DNA of 23,367 bases from Rhodospirillaceae bacterium. GTDB lineage: Bacteria > Pseudomonadota > Alphaproteobacteria > MPNO01 > UBA2964. A model generated the notes under the pieces. The model did not search any database, had not been told where the DNA came from, and worked only from the letters and a program-made list of their open reading frames with translations. The DNA is taken from contig PBOV01000116.1 in the NCBI GenBank assembly GCA_002724505.1, forward strand, positions 7,078 to 30,444. Direction: 5' to 3'. The position numbers and the translations under genes were made by a program. How positions within the stretch are numbered: the first letter of the stretch is position 1; every line of letters begins with the position of its first letter. Of this stretch, positions 8,252 to 16,669 are shown piece after piece.

Positions 8252-8712
8252 CCGCGCCCACGATAGCTAGGGACCCCTTGATCTGGTATCCAAAGCTCTG
8301 CTGGCGGTGACCCACTTTGATAGAACACATCGATTGGCATACCTCCGCGCGGATACCAATAACCACCAATCCTAAGCCAATGTGGTGAAAGGAACTCCTC
8401 TAATCGTTTTCCAATACCCACTGTGCAATCCTCATGGAATGCGCCGTGGTTTCGAAAGGCGCCCAGGTAAAGCTTGAATGATTTACTTTCGACAAGCCAA
8501 TTTTGGGGGACGTAGTCGATAACTAAGTGCGCGAAGTCAGGCTGCCCGGTGACCGGACAAAGGCTCGTGAATTCCGGGCAGGTAAAGCGCACTAAATATG
8601 AAGAATTAGTTTGGGGGTTAGAAACGCGCTCGAGTATGGCCTCATCTGGGGATGTCGGTAAGGATCCAGATGCACCCAGTAAAGTTAGCTTTTCATTGCT
8701 GTCAGAAGTCAT
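8248..8712 (-). CDS. queF: NADPH-dependent 7-cyano-7-deazaguanine reductase QueF
   Basis: QueF reduces the nitrile of preQ0 to the amine of preQ1 using NADPH, in the cytoplasm. At 154 aa it is the short, unimodular type. The catalytic cysteine is Cys52 in [10 protein letters not shown], with Asp59 in the same motif. The QueF NADPH motif appears as ESKSFK (75-80), and His93-Glu94 follow. I chose the ATG at 8712 over the TTG one codon upstream (8715), because the GGAG upstream is at normal distance from the ATG. It begins 16 bp after the tgt stop and overlaps queG by 4 bp. Its presence implies that preQ0 is made or taken up elsewhere in the genome. Confidence 0.96.
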   Translation of the reverse strand: MTSDSNEKLTLLGASGSLPTSPDEAILERVSNPQTNSSYLVRFTCPEFTSLCPVTGQPDFAHLVIDYVPQNWLVESKSFKLYLGAFRNHGAFHEDCTVGIGKRLEEFLSPHWLRIGGYWYPRGGMPIDVFYQSGSPPAELWIPDQGVPSYRGRG

Positions 8713-8728
8713 CAATGAACTCCGTCAT

Positions 8729-9871
8729 CTATTCAGTCTCCGAAATTACTGCGCCGGTTCTCTGTTCTCTATCAAAAGTAGTGACAAAATCACTCATCGT
8801 GCCGCTTTCAATTGATCCTCGTATTTGAGCCATCAAATCCTGATAATAGTGCAAGTTATGAAATGTCAAAAGCATGCCTGCCAGCATTTCGCCGGCTTTA
8901 ATAAGGTGGTGGAGGTAGGCGCGATTGTAGTTAGCGCAGACTTGGCACCTACATGCCACATCAAGTGGTCGACTGTCTTCAACATGCTTGGCATTTCTAA
9001 GGTTAAGAGAACCGCCACGTACAAATGCTTGTCCGGTCCTGCCAGAACGTGTCGGAATGACACAATCGAACATATCGATACCGCGCATTACAGCGCCGAC
9101 GATGTCCGCAGGTTTGCCAACACCCATGAGGTAGTGCGGTCGCCCCTTTGGTAAGGCCGGAACGGTATATTCAAGGACCTCAAACATCTCTTCTTGTGGT
9201 TCACCGATCGCTAAACCCCCTATAGCATATCCCTCGAATCCGATATTTTTTAAATGTGCAACAGATTCGCGGCGGAGTTCTGGGTACATACTCCCCTGAA
9301 CGATGCCAAAAAGCCCAAAACCCGGTCTTTGTTCGAAGGCAGTTTTGCAGCGAGCCGCCCACCTTATAGAAAGTTCCATTGATTTACGGGCATCCTCCTC
9401 TGATATTGGCCATTCGGTGCATTCATCAAGAACCATCGTAATATTAGTTCCAAGCAATCTTTGTATCTCTATTGATCGTTCTGGTGTAAGTTTGACTTTT
9501 GCTCCATCGATATGAGATTGGAAGGTCACACCTTTTTCATTAATCGTACGGCGTTTTGAGAGGGAGAATACTTGGTACCCCCCGGAGTCGGTTAGAATTG
9601 GTTTTGGCCAATTCATGAACTTATGCAAGCCCCCGAGCCTTGCCACTCGTTCGGCGGTTGGCCGGAGCATGAGATGATAGGTATTTCCTAAGATTATTTC
9701 GGCACCGGTTGTCGCGACATCCTCAGGCATCATCGCTTTAACAGTTCCCGCTGTTCCAACTGGCATAAAGGCTGGAGTGTTTATTTCGCCATGGGCAGTC
9801 GATAAGCGTCCCCGTCGTGCGACCCCGTCGGTGGTAATGAGTTCAAATTTGGTGGCCGCTGTTGCCGTCAT
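8729..9871 (-). CDS. tgt: tRNA-guanine(34) transglycosylase Tgt
   Basis: Bacterial TGT exchanges guanine-34 in the anticodons of Asn, Asp, His and Tyr tRNAs for preQ1. The 380-aa protein from the ATG at 9871 has general-acid Asp95 in LTDSGGYQ, nucleophile Asp269 in [10 protein letters not shown], and a zinc site formed by Cys307, Cys309, Cys312 and His338. The length is normal for the family. The frame is open nine codons further upstream, but the ATG at 9871 overlaps the queA stop as ATGA, the usual coupling in this window, and gives the canonical N-terminus (FELITTDG). Second gene of the queuosine operon. Confidence 0.97.
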   Translation of the reverse strand: MTATAATKFELITTDGVARRGRLSTAHGEINTPAFMPVGTAGTVKAMMPEDVATTGAEIILGNTYHLMLRPTAERVARLGGLHKFMNWPKPILTDSGGYQVFSLSKRRTINEKGVTFQSHIDGAKVKLTPERSIEIQRLLGTNITMVLDECTEWPISEEDARKSMELSIRWAARCKTAFEQRPGFGLFGIVQGSMYPELRRESVAHLKNIGFEGYAIGGLAIGEPQEEMFEVLEYTVPALPKGRPHYLMGVGKPADIVGAVMRGIDMFDCVIPTRSGRTGQAFVRGGSLNLRNAKHVEDSRPLDVACRCQVCANYNRAYLHHLIKAGEMLAGMLLTFHNLHYYQDLMAQIRGSIESGTMSDFVTTFDREQRTGAVISETE

Positions 9872-10899
9872 GAACTTTCGTTCCTCTCTAGCAAGCAAGC
9901 GTCCCCATAGGAATAGAAACGGTATCGTGAGCGAATAGCGTGGGTATAGGCCGCCTTCATTTTCTCAATTCCTGAAAATGCCGAGACCAACATGAATAGC
10001 GTTGACTTTGGCAGATGAAAATTTGTGATTAACCTATCCACAATCCGAAAATTGTAGCCTGGGGTGATGAATATATCAGTGTCGCCGTTAAACGGGAGGA
10101 GCTCTCCGACCGCTGGTGACGCTGCTTCTAAAAGACGCATTGTTGTAGTGCCGCAGGCCATAATTCGGCTACCTTTTTTTCGAGCTGTTAAAATTCGATG
10201 AACAGCATCTTCACCGAGCTCCCCTCTTTCTGAGTGCATCTTGTGATTGTCGGTGTCATCGACCTTAACTGGCAAGAATGTGCCGGCGCCAACATGAAGA
10301 GTAAGTTCTACGATATCTACTCCGTAATTACGAAGTTTTGTGATTAGTGAGTCAGTGAAATGAAGGCCCGCTGTCGGTGCGGCAACGGCGCCTGGGTTTG
10401 CCGCATATATAGTTTGATAGTCTTGTCGGTCCGTTTCTTTGTTAGCGTTCTTCCTATCAATATAAGGGGGCAATGGCATGAAGCCGTTCTCAGCCAATCC
10501 GCTAAAAAATTCTTGCCCAGAAAAATTAACAACGATTTCCCCTGCCTCTCTTTTTTCTAGAACAGTGGCGTAGAAATTGGCAGAAAATTTTATAGTCTCG
10601 CCTTCGTGTAGTCGGCGAGCGGGGCGGGCGAAGGCACACCATGTGTCGTCGATATTTTTCTTATGTAGTGTGATCTCAATTGATACTTCATTGCGTTTAC
10701 CCCGCAGGCGTGCGGGGATGACTTTCGTGTCGTTGATTACTAATACATCACCCGGGTTTACCAGTGTTATTAAGTCTTTCACCACCAAGTCCCTCATTTC
10801 GTTCCCGACGTGGAGTAATCGTGCAGAATCGCGGGGCGATACCGGCTCTTGGGCAATTAAATTTTTAGGTAAATTGAAGTCGAAGGTACTGGTTTTCAT
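9868..10899 (-). CDS. queA: tRNA preQ1(34) S-adenosylmethionine ribosyltransferase-isomerase QueA
   Basis: QueA transfers and isomerises the ribosyl group of S-adenosylmethionine onto preQ1 in tRNA, giving epoxyqueuosine. The 343-aa sequence contains the family motifs [15 protein letters not shown] (51-65), APTAGLHFT (174-182), LHVGAGTF (201-208) and MHSE (221-224), and the C-terminal [19 protein letters not shown]. It is the first gene of the operon and overlaps tgt by 4 bp. It is transcribed divergently from the EamA gene at 11011, with 111 bp between them. The ribosome binding site is only a modest A-rich AAAGAAATT. I saw no preQ1 riboswitch-like structure upstream. Confidence 0.97.
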   Translation of the reverse strand: MKTSTFDFNLPKNLIAQEPVSPRDSARLLHVGNEMRDLVVKDLITLVNPGDVLVINDTKVIPARLRGKRNEVSIEITLHKKNIDDTWCAFARPARRLHEGETIKFSANFYATVLEKREAGEIVVNFSGQEFFSGLAENGFMPLPPYIDRKNANKETDRQDYQTIYAANPGAVAAPTAGLHFTDSLITKLRNYGVDIVELTLHVGAGTFLPVKVDDTDNHKMHSERGELGEDAVHRILTARKKGSRIMACGTTTMRLLEAASPAVGELLPFNGDTDIFITPGYNFRIVDRLITNFHLPKSTLFMLVSAFSGIEKMKAAYTHAIRSRYRFYSYGDACLLERNESS

Positions 10900-10953
10900 A
10901 ATTTCTTTAAGCTTTTGCGTTTTCTCTGCATTGTTTATCAGATTTCTGCTAAG

Positions 10954-10984
10954 TTGTGCTGTCCACCAAGAAACGTGATATAAG
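10954..10984 (+). promoter_or_regulatory. Candidate promoter of the second stand-alone EamA gene
   Basis: In the queA/EamA divergent spacer an extended -10 (TGATATAAG at 10976-10984, five of six matches to TATAAT) lies downstream of a weak -35-like TTGTGC at 10954-10959, with 19 bp between the hexamers. A transcript would start near 10991, 20 nt before the ATG at 11011. This is read by eye only. Confidence 0.35.
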
Positions 10985-11010
10985 AAGGCCCAGCTTGCAA
11001 CGTTTCATAT

Positions 11011-11928
11011 ATGGACAATATAAAAAACCGAATATCCGCCCGATTTGCCTCGGCGCCCCCCGGCGCAAAGGGTGTGGGGTATATGCTTGGATCGGCAGCA
11101 TCCATATCTGGAGCAAATGGGGCTGTCCAGCACCTGTCATACACAGGCTTACACGTTTTTGAAATCGCATTTTTCCGACAGCTGTTTGGTCTAGTCCTTA
11201 TGTCTGCTCTTTTCCTGAGGGGTGGGTTGCGACCGCTGATTACCCAAAAAATTTGGTTGCATGTTTTGAGGTCGATTTTAAACGTGGTCGCCATGCTCGC
11301 TTTTTTTTACGGATTGAGTTTAGAGCCCTTGGCCAAAGTTGTATCGCTAGGTTTAACAGCACCTCTGTTTGCAACGGTCGGTGCGGTAATTTTTTTGCGG
11401 GAGAAGATGACGTTACGTCGATGGATTGCTCTTGGCATTGGGGTTGTCGGAGCATTGATCATATTACGTCCAGGCGTACAGGTGGTATCTCTAGGTGCAC
11501 TCATGGTTTTGATGTCAAACACCCTGTGGGCAGTTGCATTAGTTGTCATCAAGGTACTTACCCGCACTGATTCTTCCGTTACGGTTGCTCTATATTCGAG
11601 TCTTCTGCAAACGCCTCTTGCTTTTATGTTCGCCCTATTTTTTTGGCAATGGCCGACAGTTGAACAATTGTTTTGGCTTTTAGGGATAGCAATCTTTGGC
11701 ACAATTTCGCAATTGGCTTTAACAGAGGCTTTCCGAAATGCAGATGCGACACTGGTTCTACCAGCAGATTTTACAAAGGTTATTTGGGCGAGCCTGATTG
11801 GTTATTTTTTCTTTGGCCAGGTGCCAGAAATTTGGGTGGGTGTGGGTGCGGTCGTTATTTTTTCTGCAGTATTCTATAACTCTTATTCAGATTCTCGTCC
11901 TTCTTTCATAGGTGGTTCCACACCATAA
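11011..11928 (+). CDS. EamA/DMT family transporter (stand-alone paralog B)
   Basis: This is a 305-aa EamA-type inner-membrane transporter with hydrophobic segments from about residue 24 to 295. It shares EIAFFR (Arg56), the LILRPG end of repeat 1 (RPG 153-155) and VLTRTDSSVTV with the tandem array. It differs at other family positions: Lys109 where most relatives have Asp or Glu, LGL instead of LQF, DFTK instead of NFLR, and PEIWVGVGA instead of PDxWTWxGA. It therefore forms its own subgroup. The first 24 residues are polar, and an alternative start at Met25 (11083) is possible. Its last 46 bp overlap the 3' end of the convergent YgjP-like gene. Substrate unknown. Confidence 0.92.
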   Translation: MDNIKNRISARFASAPPGAKGVGYMLGSAASISGANGAVQHLSYTGLHVFEIAFFRQLFGLVLMSALFLRGGLRPLITQKIWLHVLRSILNVVAMLAFFYGLSLEPLAKVVSLGLTAPLFATVGAVIFLREKMTLRRWIALGIGVVGALIILRPGVQVVSLGALMVLMSNTLWAVALVVIKVLTRTDSSVTVALYSSLLQTPLAFMFALFFWQWPTVEQLFWLLGIAIFGTISQLALTEAFRNADATLVLPADFTKVIWASLIGYFFFGQVPEIWVGVGAVVIFSAVFYNSYSDSRPSFIGGSTP

Positions 11929-12632
11929 CGGTGAAGCTCATGCCCGTTTTGGCGGAGCCAGAGACGGCCTCTTTGGAATTCATCGAATAAACTTTCCACG
12001 ATACTCCAAAATCGCATCGAATGGTTCATCTCTACAAGATGTGCAACTTCATGGGCTACCAAATAGTCCAATGCGTAAGGTGGAGCCATTACGATCCTCC
12101 ATGAAAAATTTAGGTTACCCTTACTCGAGCAACTTCCCCACCGACTCTTTGTATCTCGGATTGTTAATCGACCGTAAGTCCTATCAAGCATTTTTGATTT
12201 CTTTTTGACCCGGCGAGTAATTTCGGCACCGCTCTCCCGCCGATACCAGTCGTGAATAGTCTTTGACAGGCTAACCTTGGGCCCGGCAACGATAAGCTTG
12301 TCTCCCTCCCTATGAATGTCTCCTTGGAAGGAATGCGAGTGAAAAATCGTTATAGACTCGCCCAAAAAAGGAACTGTCTCACCATCTTTGAAGGGTATGG
12401 GTTCCAGGTATTTCATCAAGCGTCCATCAAGCCAATTTGTTTTCTGATAGAGGAAGGAAATTCCTTTTTGTTCCGAGACATGCCTGGGTAAAACTAATTC
12501 TGCCTGACCAGTAGAGGGTAAAATTCGAAGAACTACTCGTCGAGCGCGGGAGCTCCTTCTGATTCTGATTGTGGTCGGCCTGCCACTCGGCAATATTATC
12601 TCTAAATTTCTGTCTGATGGCATCTCTATCAT
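11883..12632 (-). CDS. YgjP-like (DUF45) zinc metallohydrolase
   Basis: This is a 249-aa member of the YgjP/DUF45 family, M48-like cytoplasmic metallohydrolases. The diagnostic RWGSCSSKGNLNFSWR (164-179) is followed by HEVAH (194-198), with the zinc ligands His194 and His198 and the glutamate base Glu195, and by MNHS with His204 as the third ligand. The N-terminal half (RRVVLRI and the VPFLGE segment) is also typical. The E. coli homologue has been described as a nucleotide hydrolase, but the activity here is not known. Two ATGs (12632 and 12623) are possible starts and neither has a good ribosome binding site. The 3' end overlaps the EamA gene by 46 bp, and the 5' end lies only 10 bp from the start of the divergent DUF123 gene. 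Confidence 0.92.
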   Translation of the reverse strand: MIEMPSDRNLEIILPSGRPTTIRIRRSSRARRVVLRILPSTGQAELVLPRHVSEQKGISFLYQKTNWLDGRLMKYLEPIPFKDGETVPFLGESITIFHSHSFQGDIHREGDKLIVAGPKVSLSKTIHDWYRRESGAEITRRVKKKSKMLDRTYGRLTIRDTKSRWGSCSSKGNLNFSWRIVMAPPYALDYLVAHEVAHLVEMNHSMRFWSIVESLFDEFQRGRLWLRQNGHELHRYGVEPPMKEGRESE

Positions 12633-12642
12633 TTCTATAATA

Positions 12643-13149
12643 ATGGCTGACTGGATGCTTAATTTGCAAGAGGATCGATTGTCTAAACTGACCGGCTCTT
12701 ATGTCATTGCGATCGAGTTAGATGAAGAATTTGTTGGTTTCGTTGGAAAACTTGGGAAAATTTTTCTTAAGCCAGGGCATTATCTCTACTTTGGCAGCGC
12801 CCGAGGACCCGGCGATATTGGGGCGCGGATCAAACGTCATTTAAGTGCGAACAAGAAAATACACTGGCATATCGATCGAATTACTCTTGCGGGGCGAGTG
12901 GTTGAATTCTTAATAGCACCTGATGCCTCTGAGTGTAGTCTTCGCAAAAAGGCTATGGCTCTATCCAAATTAACGGTAGCAGGGCGAGGCTTTGGTAGCT
13001 CGGACTGTCGTCTCTGTCCCGCTCATTTTCTCACGGTTCCCAATAATAGCCGTTTATTGCTTACAAAACTTTCTAAAACCGTTGACGGAGAAGTCTATTC
13101 GGTGCCGTCTTTGTTGCCGATGACGGCGGCGCAGCCTTCGACAGTCTGA
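12643..13149 (+). CDS. DUF123 / GIY-YIG-like (Uri superfamily) nuclease-family protein
   Basis: From the ATG at 12643 this is a 168-aa protein of the DUF123 (COG1833) family, assigned to the GIY-YIG nuclease superfamily. It shows the GSY start of the fold (18-20), GHYLYFGSA at 45-53 in the YIG position, GARIKRHL (60-67) with the conserved Arg, HWHID (74-78) and the C-terminal GFGSSDCRLCPAH block with two cysteines. Nuclease activity is inferred from the fold; members are little studied. The frame is open upstream to 12571, but that start would overlap the divergent YgjP-like gene. ATG 12655 is a further alternative. The last 55 bp overlap the convergent dehydrogenase gene. Confidence 0.85.
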   Translation: MADWMLNLQEDRLSKLTGSYVIAIELDEEFVGFVGKLGKIFLKPGHYLYFGSARGPGDIGARIKRHLSANKKIHWHIDRITLAGRVVEFLIAPDASECSLRKKAMALSKLTVAGRGFGSSDCRLCPAHFLTVPNNSRLLLTKLSKTVDGEVYSVPSLLPMTAAQPSTV

Positions 13150-13991
13150 CGTAATGTCCGGCGTTTATCCACTGTCTCGCGGATCTCCGAAGCATAGGGT
13201 GATTTATTCATTAGCCTGTATAAATCCGCGGAACCGTTATGAAAACCGGTTGGGACCCCAACAGCACCCATCGTTTTCCCAATTTCTTCCATTTCTCCAA
13301 TATAACGGTCTGATACCGCGGGCAGGGCAGGAGTGAGCCCTTCCATGCGTTTATACAATCCGCCTTGACTGTAGGAGAGCTCTTGATGGAGTTCGTCCGC
13401 GATGTTGAGTTTTTCAGCCGCCATTAACATTGCCGCATGCAAGGCGCTGGTGCCTTTAGTAATCCCTGCATAACACATTTTTATGGCAGAAGCTTTCCCA
13501 GCCTCCCGGCCACATTGTTTAATGTCTATGCCTTTGCCGTCAAATATGTTGACTTGTTGAGCCCCGCTGCCGCTTACAAAAAATCGAGTTGGTACTGCAG
13601 TCCCGGGAGGGTTTCCAACAATTCCGCCATCAATAAAAGAGGCGCCTGCTGCTTCGATTAGTAACCCAATTTGGGCGGCGGTTTCTGGAGCTACTGCATT
13701 ACAATCAAAGTAGGGTGGTGTATGGCCGGTTTGTTTCATTATTGTTCCAACCCGTTTGGCCTGCGCTAATGCCTCTCCAGGTGGTAAAATGGAGAAAACT
13801 ATATCTGCTTCTGCAAGTGTCAAAGTAATGGAGCCACAGTCTCTAAAACCAGCTGCAATGGCACGTTTTCGCGACGTATCACTGCGGCCTTCAAGCGATG
13901 TAATGATGTCAAACCCATTTTGTTGAAAGGCCTTACCAGTCGCCGCACCCATTTCGCCAGGACTTAAAATAGCAACAGTTTTAATTGGCAT
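13095..13991 (-). CDS. NAD(P)-dependent dehydrogenase, 6PGDH-like with DUF1932 domain
   Basis: This is a 298-aa protein of the beta-hydroxyacid / 6-phosphogluconate dehydrogenase superfamily. The N-terminal Rossmann domain begins IKTVAILSPGEMG (3-15), and the segment ADIVFSILPPGEA follows as in NAD-binding 6PGDH proteins. The C-terminal half, with GKASAIKMCYAGITKGTSAL and a region near VPTGFHNG, matches the DUF1932 domain that replaces the usual 6PGDH C-terminus. It probably oxidises or reduces a small hydroxyacid; the substrate is not known. The ATG at 13991 follows an AAAGGAACTG ribosome binding site. The upstream MFS gene on the same strand ends 56 bp away, so the two may be co-transcribed. 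The 3' end overlaps the DUF123 gene by 55 bp. Confidence 0.92.
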   Translation of the reverse strand: MPIKTVAILSPGEMGAATGKAFQQNGFDIITSLEGRSDTSRKRAIAAGFRDCGSITLTLAEADIVFSILPPGEALAQAKRVGTIMKQTGHTPPYFDCNAVAPETAAQIGLLIEAAGASFIDGGIVGNPPGTAVPTRFFVSGSGAQQVNIFDGKGIDIKQCGREAGKASAIKMCYAGITKGTSALHAAMLMAAEKLNIADELHQELSYSQGGLYKRMEGLTPALPAVSDRYIGEMEEIGKTMGAVGVPTGFHNGSADLYRLMNKSPYASEIRETVDKRRTLRQTVEGCAAVIGNKDGTE

Positions 13992-14047
13992 AGTCAGTTC
14001 CTTTTTAAAGTAATTATCCGGATATTATAATTGAAGAGTTGAGGAGG

Positions 14048-15481
14048 CTAGCGCCCTGTCCTAAACTTCCAGCCCCAGCTTGTCGCGCGTAAACAAATTA
14101 TTGCTGTAATCGCCGGGATAATCGCTGTAAACCATAGAACCCAGGCGGCAACTCGCGAAATTGTCTCCTTTGACATGCCTTCATCCAGCCCGGCACTGTT
14201 CGCAACAAGCCCTGCCGCAGCGGCACCAAAAGCCACACCGAGGGACCTAATTGTTGGCATTGAACCGGCGGTAATAGCTTCCTCCCCCTCTCGGGCAACG
14301 CCCATCCCATAATTTGTCATAAGGACGTTTGTTGCCCCAATTCCTAGCCCGATTAAGGTGCTCCATATCGTCACCCAAAAAATGGTTCCAGATAATATGG
14401 AGAAAGTGAATGCTATAGTGGTAACTGACGCGAATAGCATTCCAGCAGCTGATCCATGACGCTCCCATTTGCCAGTCCAGCCAGATGCAACGATTGAACC
14501 GGTTGTCCAACCCATCGAAAAAACAAGGGATAGATAGCCAAGGAGGAGTGGAGTTATGTTGTGCAGTACTTGTAGGAAAAGTGGGGCGAAAATTAGAAGG
14601 GTTGTATGAGTTACGGAGATTAAAAAATATGACCAATAGGCAAGTCCGACGGGCGTGAGGAGAGAAAGAGCGTTACTTGGAAATAGTTTTGAATCTGAAG
14701 TTTTATCTCGTTGAAAAGTAAGCCACACTAGGCAAACTGCTAATAGAATTAGTCCAGCACTAGCTATCGGCATTTTATATTGATTGGTGAGACCAGCTGC
14801 TAATACACCAGCTGCTAACATTAAAAGGCGTCGCCAGGGGAAGCGTTGTTGAGACGAAGGGTTGCCTTGGTTTGGCACAAGTTTCGAGGCCATGAACACA
14901 AAGGCGATGACAAAAGGAGCTTGGCCCCAAAAAGCGCCTCGCCACCACTCAAGCTCCGCAAAGACACCGCCAAGCCCTGGCCCAAATAATGCCGCGACAC
15001 TCCATGTGGTCGAAACCGTTGCTAGAATGCGGGTGCGTATCGAAGGGGTATAAAAATCTCTGATAAGGGCCATTGACTGGGCAATAACAAGCCCCCCACC
15101 AATGCCTTTGATAAATCGGCCAATAAGCAATGTTACCATATCGGGTGGAATGGCACAGGCAATTGTGCCGATCAGAAGAATTAGCCCGCCCCATATGTAG
15201 CCGCGTCGTGTACCCAGCCGAGCTCTTAGATGACTACTTGCAGAAGCGCCGACAATGGTGCCAACCATGTAGAGCATTGATGTCCAGGCATAGTAGGAAA
15301 TGCCACCAATATCCTCAACGACGGTTGGCATAATTGTAGTAATGATGAAAATATCGATGGCATGTAGTGAGATACCTAGATTAAGCAATATGGTATAAGC
15401 TGCACGGCCATCACTAAAGAGGTCTAGCCATTTGGCTTTCTCATGCGTGGACTTATTCTCAGGAGAGGGTTGACTATTCAT
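14048..15481 (-). CDS. MFS transporter, DHA2-like with 14 predicted helices
   Basis: This is a major facilitator superfamily permease of 477 aa. The length and hydrophobic pattern suggest 14 helices, as in the DHA2 drug:proton antiporter group. Visible family features are SLHAIDIFIITTIMPTVVEDIGG in helix 1 (family-typical D and TIMP), the loop 2-3 segment HLRARLGTRRGYIWGG matching MFS motif A, and LIGRFIKGIGGG in helix 4. The polar N-terminus (about 25 residues) is cytoplasmic by family rule. An efflux role for an organic substrate is inferred. It may be transcribed with the dehydrogenase gene downstream and is divergent from the luciferase-like gene (78 bp between starts). The start ATG lacks a clear ribosome binding site. 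Confidence 0.93.
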   Translation of the reverse strand: MNSQPSPENKSTHEKAKWLDLFSDGRAAYTILLNLGISLHAIDIFIITTIMPTVVEDIGGISYYAWTSMLYMVGTIVGASASSHLRARLGTRRGYIWGGLILLIGTIACAIPPDMVTLLIGRFIKGIGGGLVIAQSMALIRDFYTPSIRTRILATVSTTWSVAALFGPGLGGVFAELEWWRGAFWGQAPFVIAFVFMASKLVPNQGNPSSQQRFPWRRLLMLAAGVLAAGLTNQYKMPIASAGLILLAVCLVWLTFQRDKTSDSKLFPSNALSLLTPVGLAYWSYFLISVTHTTLLIFAPLFLQVLHNITPLLLGYLSLVFSMGWTTGSIVASGWTGKWERHGSAAGMLFASVTTIAFTFSILSGTIFWVTIWSTLIGLGIGATNVLMTNYGMGVAREGEEAITAGSMPTIRSLGVAFGAAAAGLVANSAGLDEGMSKETISRVAAWVLWFTAIIPAITAIICLRATSWGWKFRTGR

Positions 15482-15559
15482 TCATGTACTTTATGTGGAC
15501 CATTAGCACTCGCCAAGGTAATCCGGTGCATTCATTGGTAAATATGTGTAGAATACGCT

Positions 15560-16594
15560 ATGACTTTACTTAGTGTTCTCGACCAATCCCCGATCAGAAA
15601 CGGTGCGACACCATCCGACGCGGTCGCCGATACGTTGGCGTTAGCAGAACATGTCGACCAACTTGGTTTTCACCGTTATTGGCTTGCGGAACACCACAGC
15701 AGTAACGGGCTGGCTGGAGCGGCACCAGAAATCATGATTCCGCAAGTTGCAGGGCGGACTCAGGGTATAAGGGTTGGTTCAGGTGGGATAATGCTTAGCC
15801 ATTACAGTCCATTGAAAGTGGCCGAAGCTTTTCGAACGATAGAAACGCTATATCCTGGACGGATTGACCTGGGAATTGGACGAGCGCCTGGCAGTGATCG
15901 TGTCACTGATCAGGCCTTGCAAACTGGCCCAGGGTCCCTTGGTCCAGAGCATTATCCGATGCAGGTACGGGATATGCTTGGTTACCTTGGCGGAAACCTT
16001 CCTGATGACCACCCATTCTCTGGTGTAAGGGCGATGCCTGCTGGACCGACTGTCCCAGACGTTTGGATGTTGGGTTCAAGTGACCAAAGTGCTTCTTTGG
16101 CAGCTTACTTCGGGCTGCCCTTTTCTTTTGCTCACTTTATTACTGCCGAAGGTGGGCCTCAGGCTGTTGCGGCCTATCGCGAGAATTATCGCCCATCGGA
16201 GGCATGGCCCGAACCAATTGTTAATATTGGTGTGTTTGTAATGGTAGCTGATTCCGAAGACAAAGCTGAACGGTTAATGAAGTGTCGTGACCTTTCGTCG
16301 ATCCGACAGCGTAAGGGTCTTGCCGCACCGGTTCCTTCATTTGAGGAAGCGGAAACATATGAATATCCGCCGCAGGAAGAAGCTTTACGGCGTTATAATC
16401 GTCAACGTTGTTTTTGGGGAACAGGGGAACAGGTGCGTGAGAGCCTTTTAGCAGCGGGGAAGATGTACGATGTTGACGAGTTTGTTGTTTTGACAATTTG
16501 TCCAACACTGGAAGCTAGGTTTCGGTCCTACGAATTATTAGCTCAGTCATTTAAATTGACCCCGCGTTACGTTAATGCGTCGGCTGCTGAATAA
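15560..16594 (+). CDS. LLM class flavin-dependent oxidoreductase (luciferase-like monooxygenase)
   Basis: This is a 344-aa bacterial-luciferase-like flavoprotein, close in pattern to the E. coli YhbW group. It starts LLSVLDQSPIRNG, followed by YWLAEHHSS, IRVGSGGIMLSHYSPLKVAE and GRIDLGIGRAPGSD, all typical of FMN-dependent, TIM-barrel LLM proteins. It probably uses FMNH2 and oxygen; the substrate is not known. There is no good Shine-Dalgarno. A TAGAAT (15549-15554) sits so close to the ATG that transcription could begin at the start codon, giving a leaderless mRNA, but this is only a guess. The EamA array begins 75 bp downstream on the same strand, and co-transcription is possible. The AT-rich spacer (16595-16669) shows no terminator. 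Confidence 0.93.
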   Translation: MTLLSVLDQSPIRNGATPSDAVADTLALAEHVDQLGFHRYWLAEHHSSNGLAGAAPEIMIPQVAGRTQGIRVGSGGIMLSHYSPLKVAEAFRTIETLYPGRIDLGIGRAPGSDRVTDQALQTGPGSLGPEHYPMQVRDMLGYLGGNLPDDHPFSGVRAMPAGPTVPDVWMLGSSDQSASLAAYFGLPFSFAHFITAEGGPQAVAAYRENYRPSEAWPEPIVNIGVFVMVADSEDKAERLMKCRDLSSIRQRKGLAAPVPSFEEAETYEYPPQEEALRRYNRQRCFWGTGEQVRESLLAAGKMYDVDEFVVLTICPTLEARFRSYELLAQSFKLTPRYVNASAAE

Positions 16595-16669
16595 AAAACA
16601 AAAGTATACATAATATATCTCACAATTCGTTCATTCGATTTAGAAAAAAGTATATCAAATTAGGGAATT

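Noticed and set aside
11307..11702. Minus-strand open frame of 131 codons inside EamA gene B
   Set aside because: It is antisense to an intact transporter gene, without motifs or a ribosome binding site.
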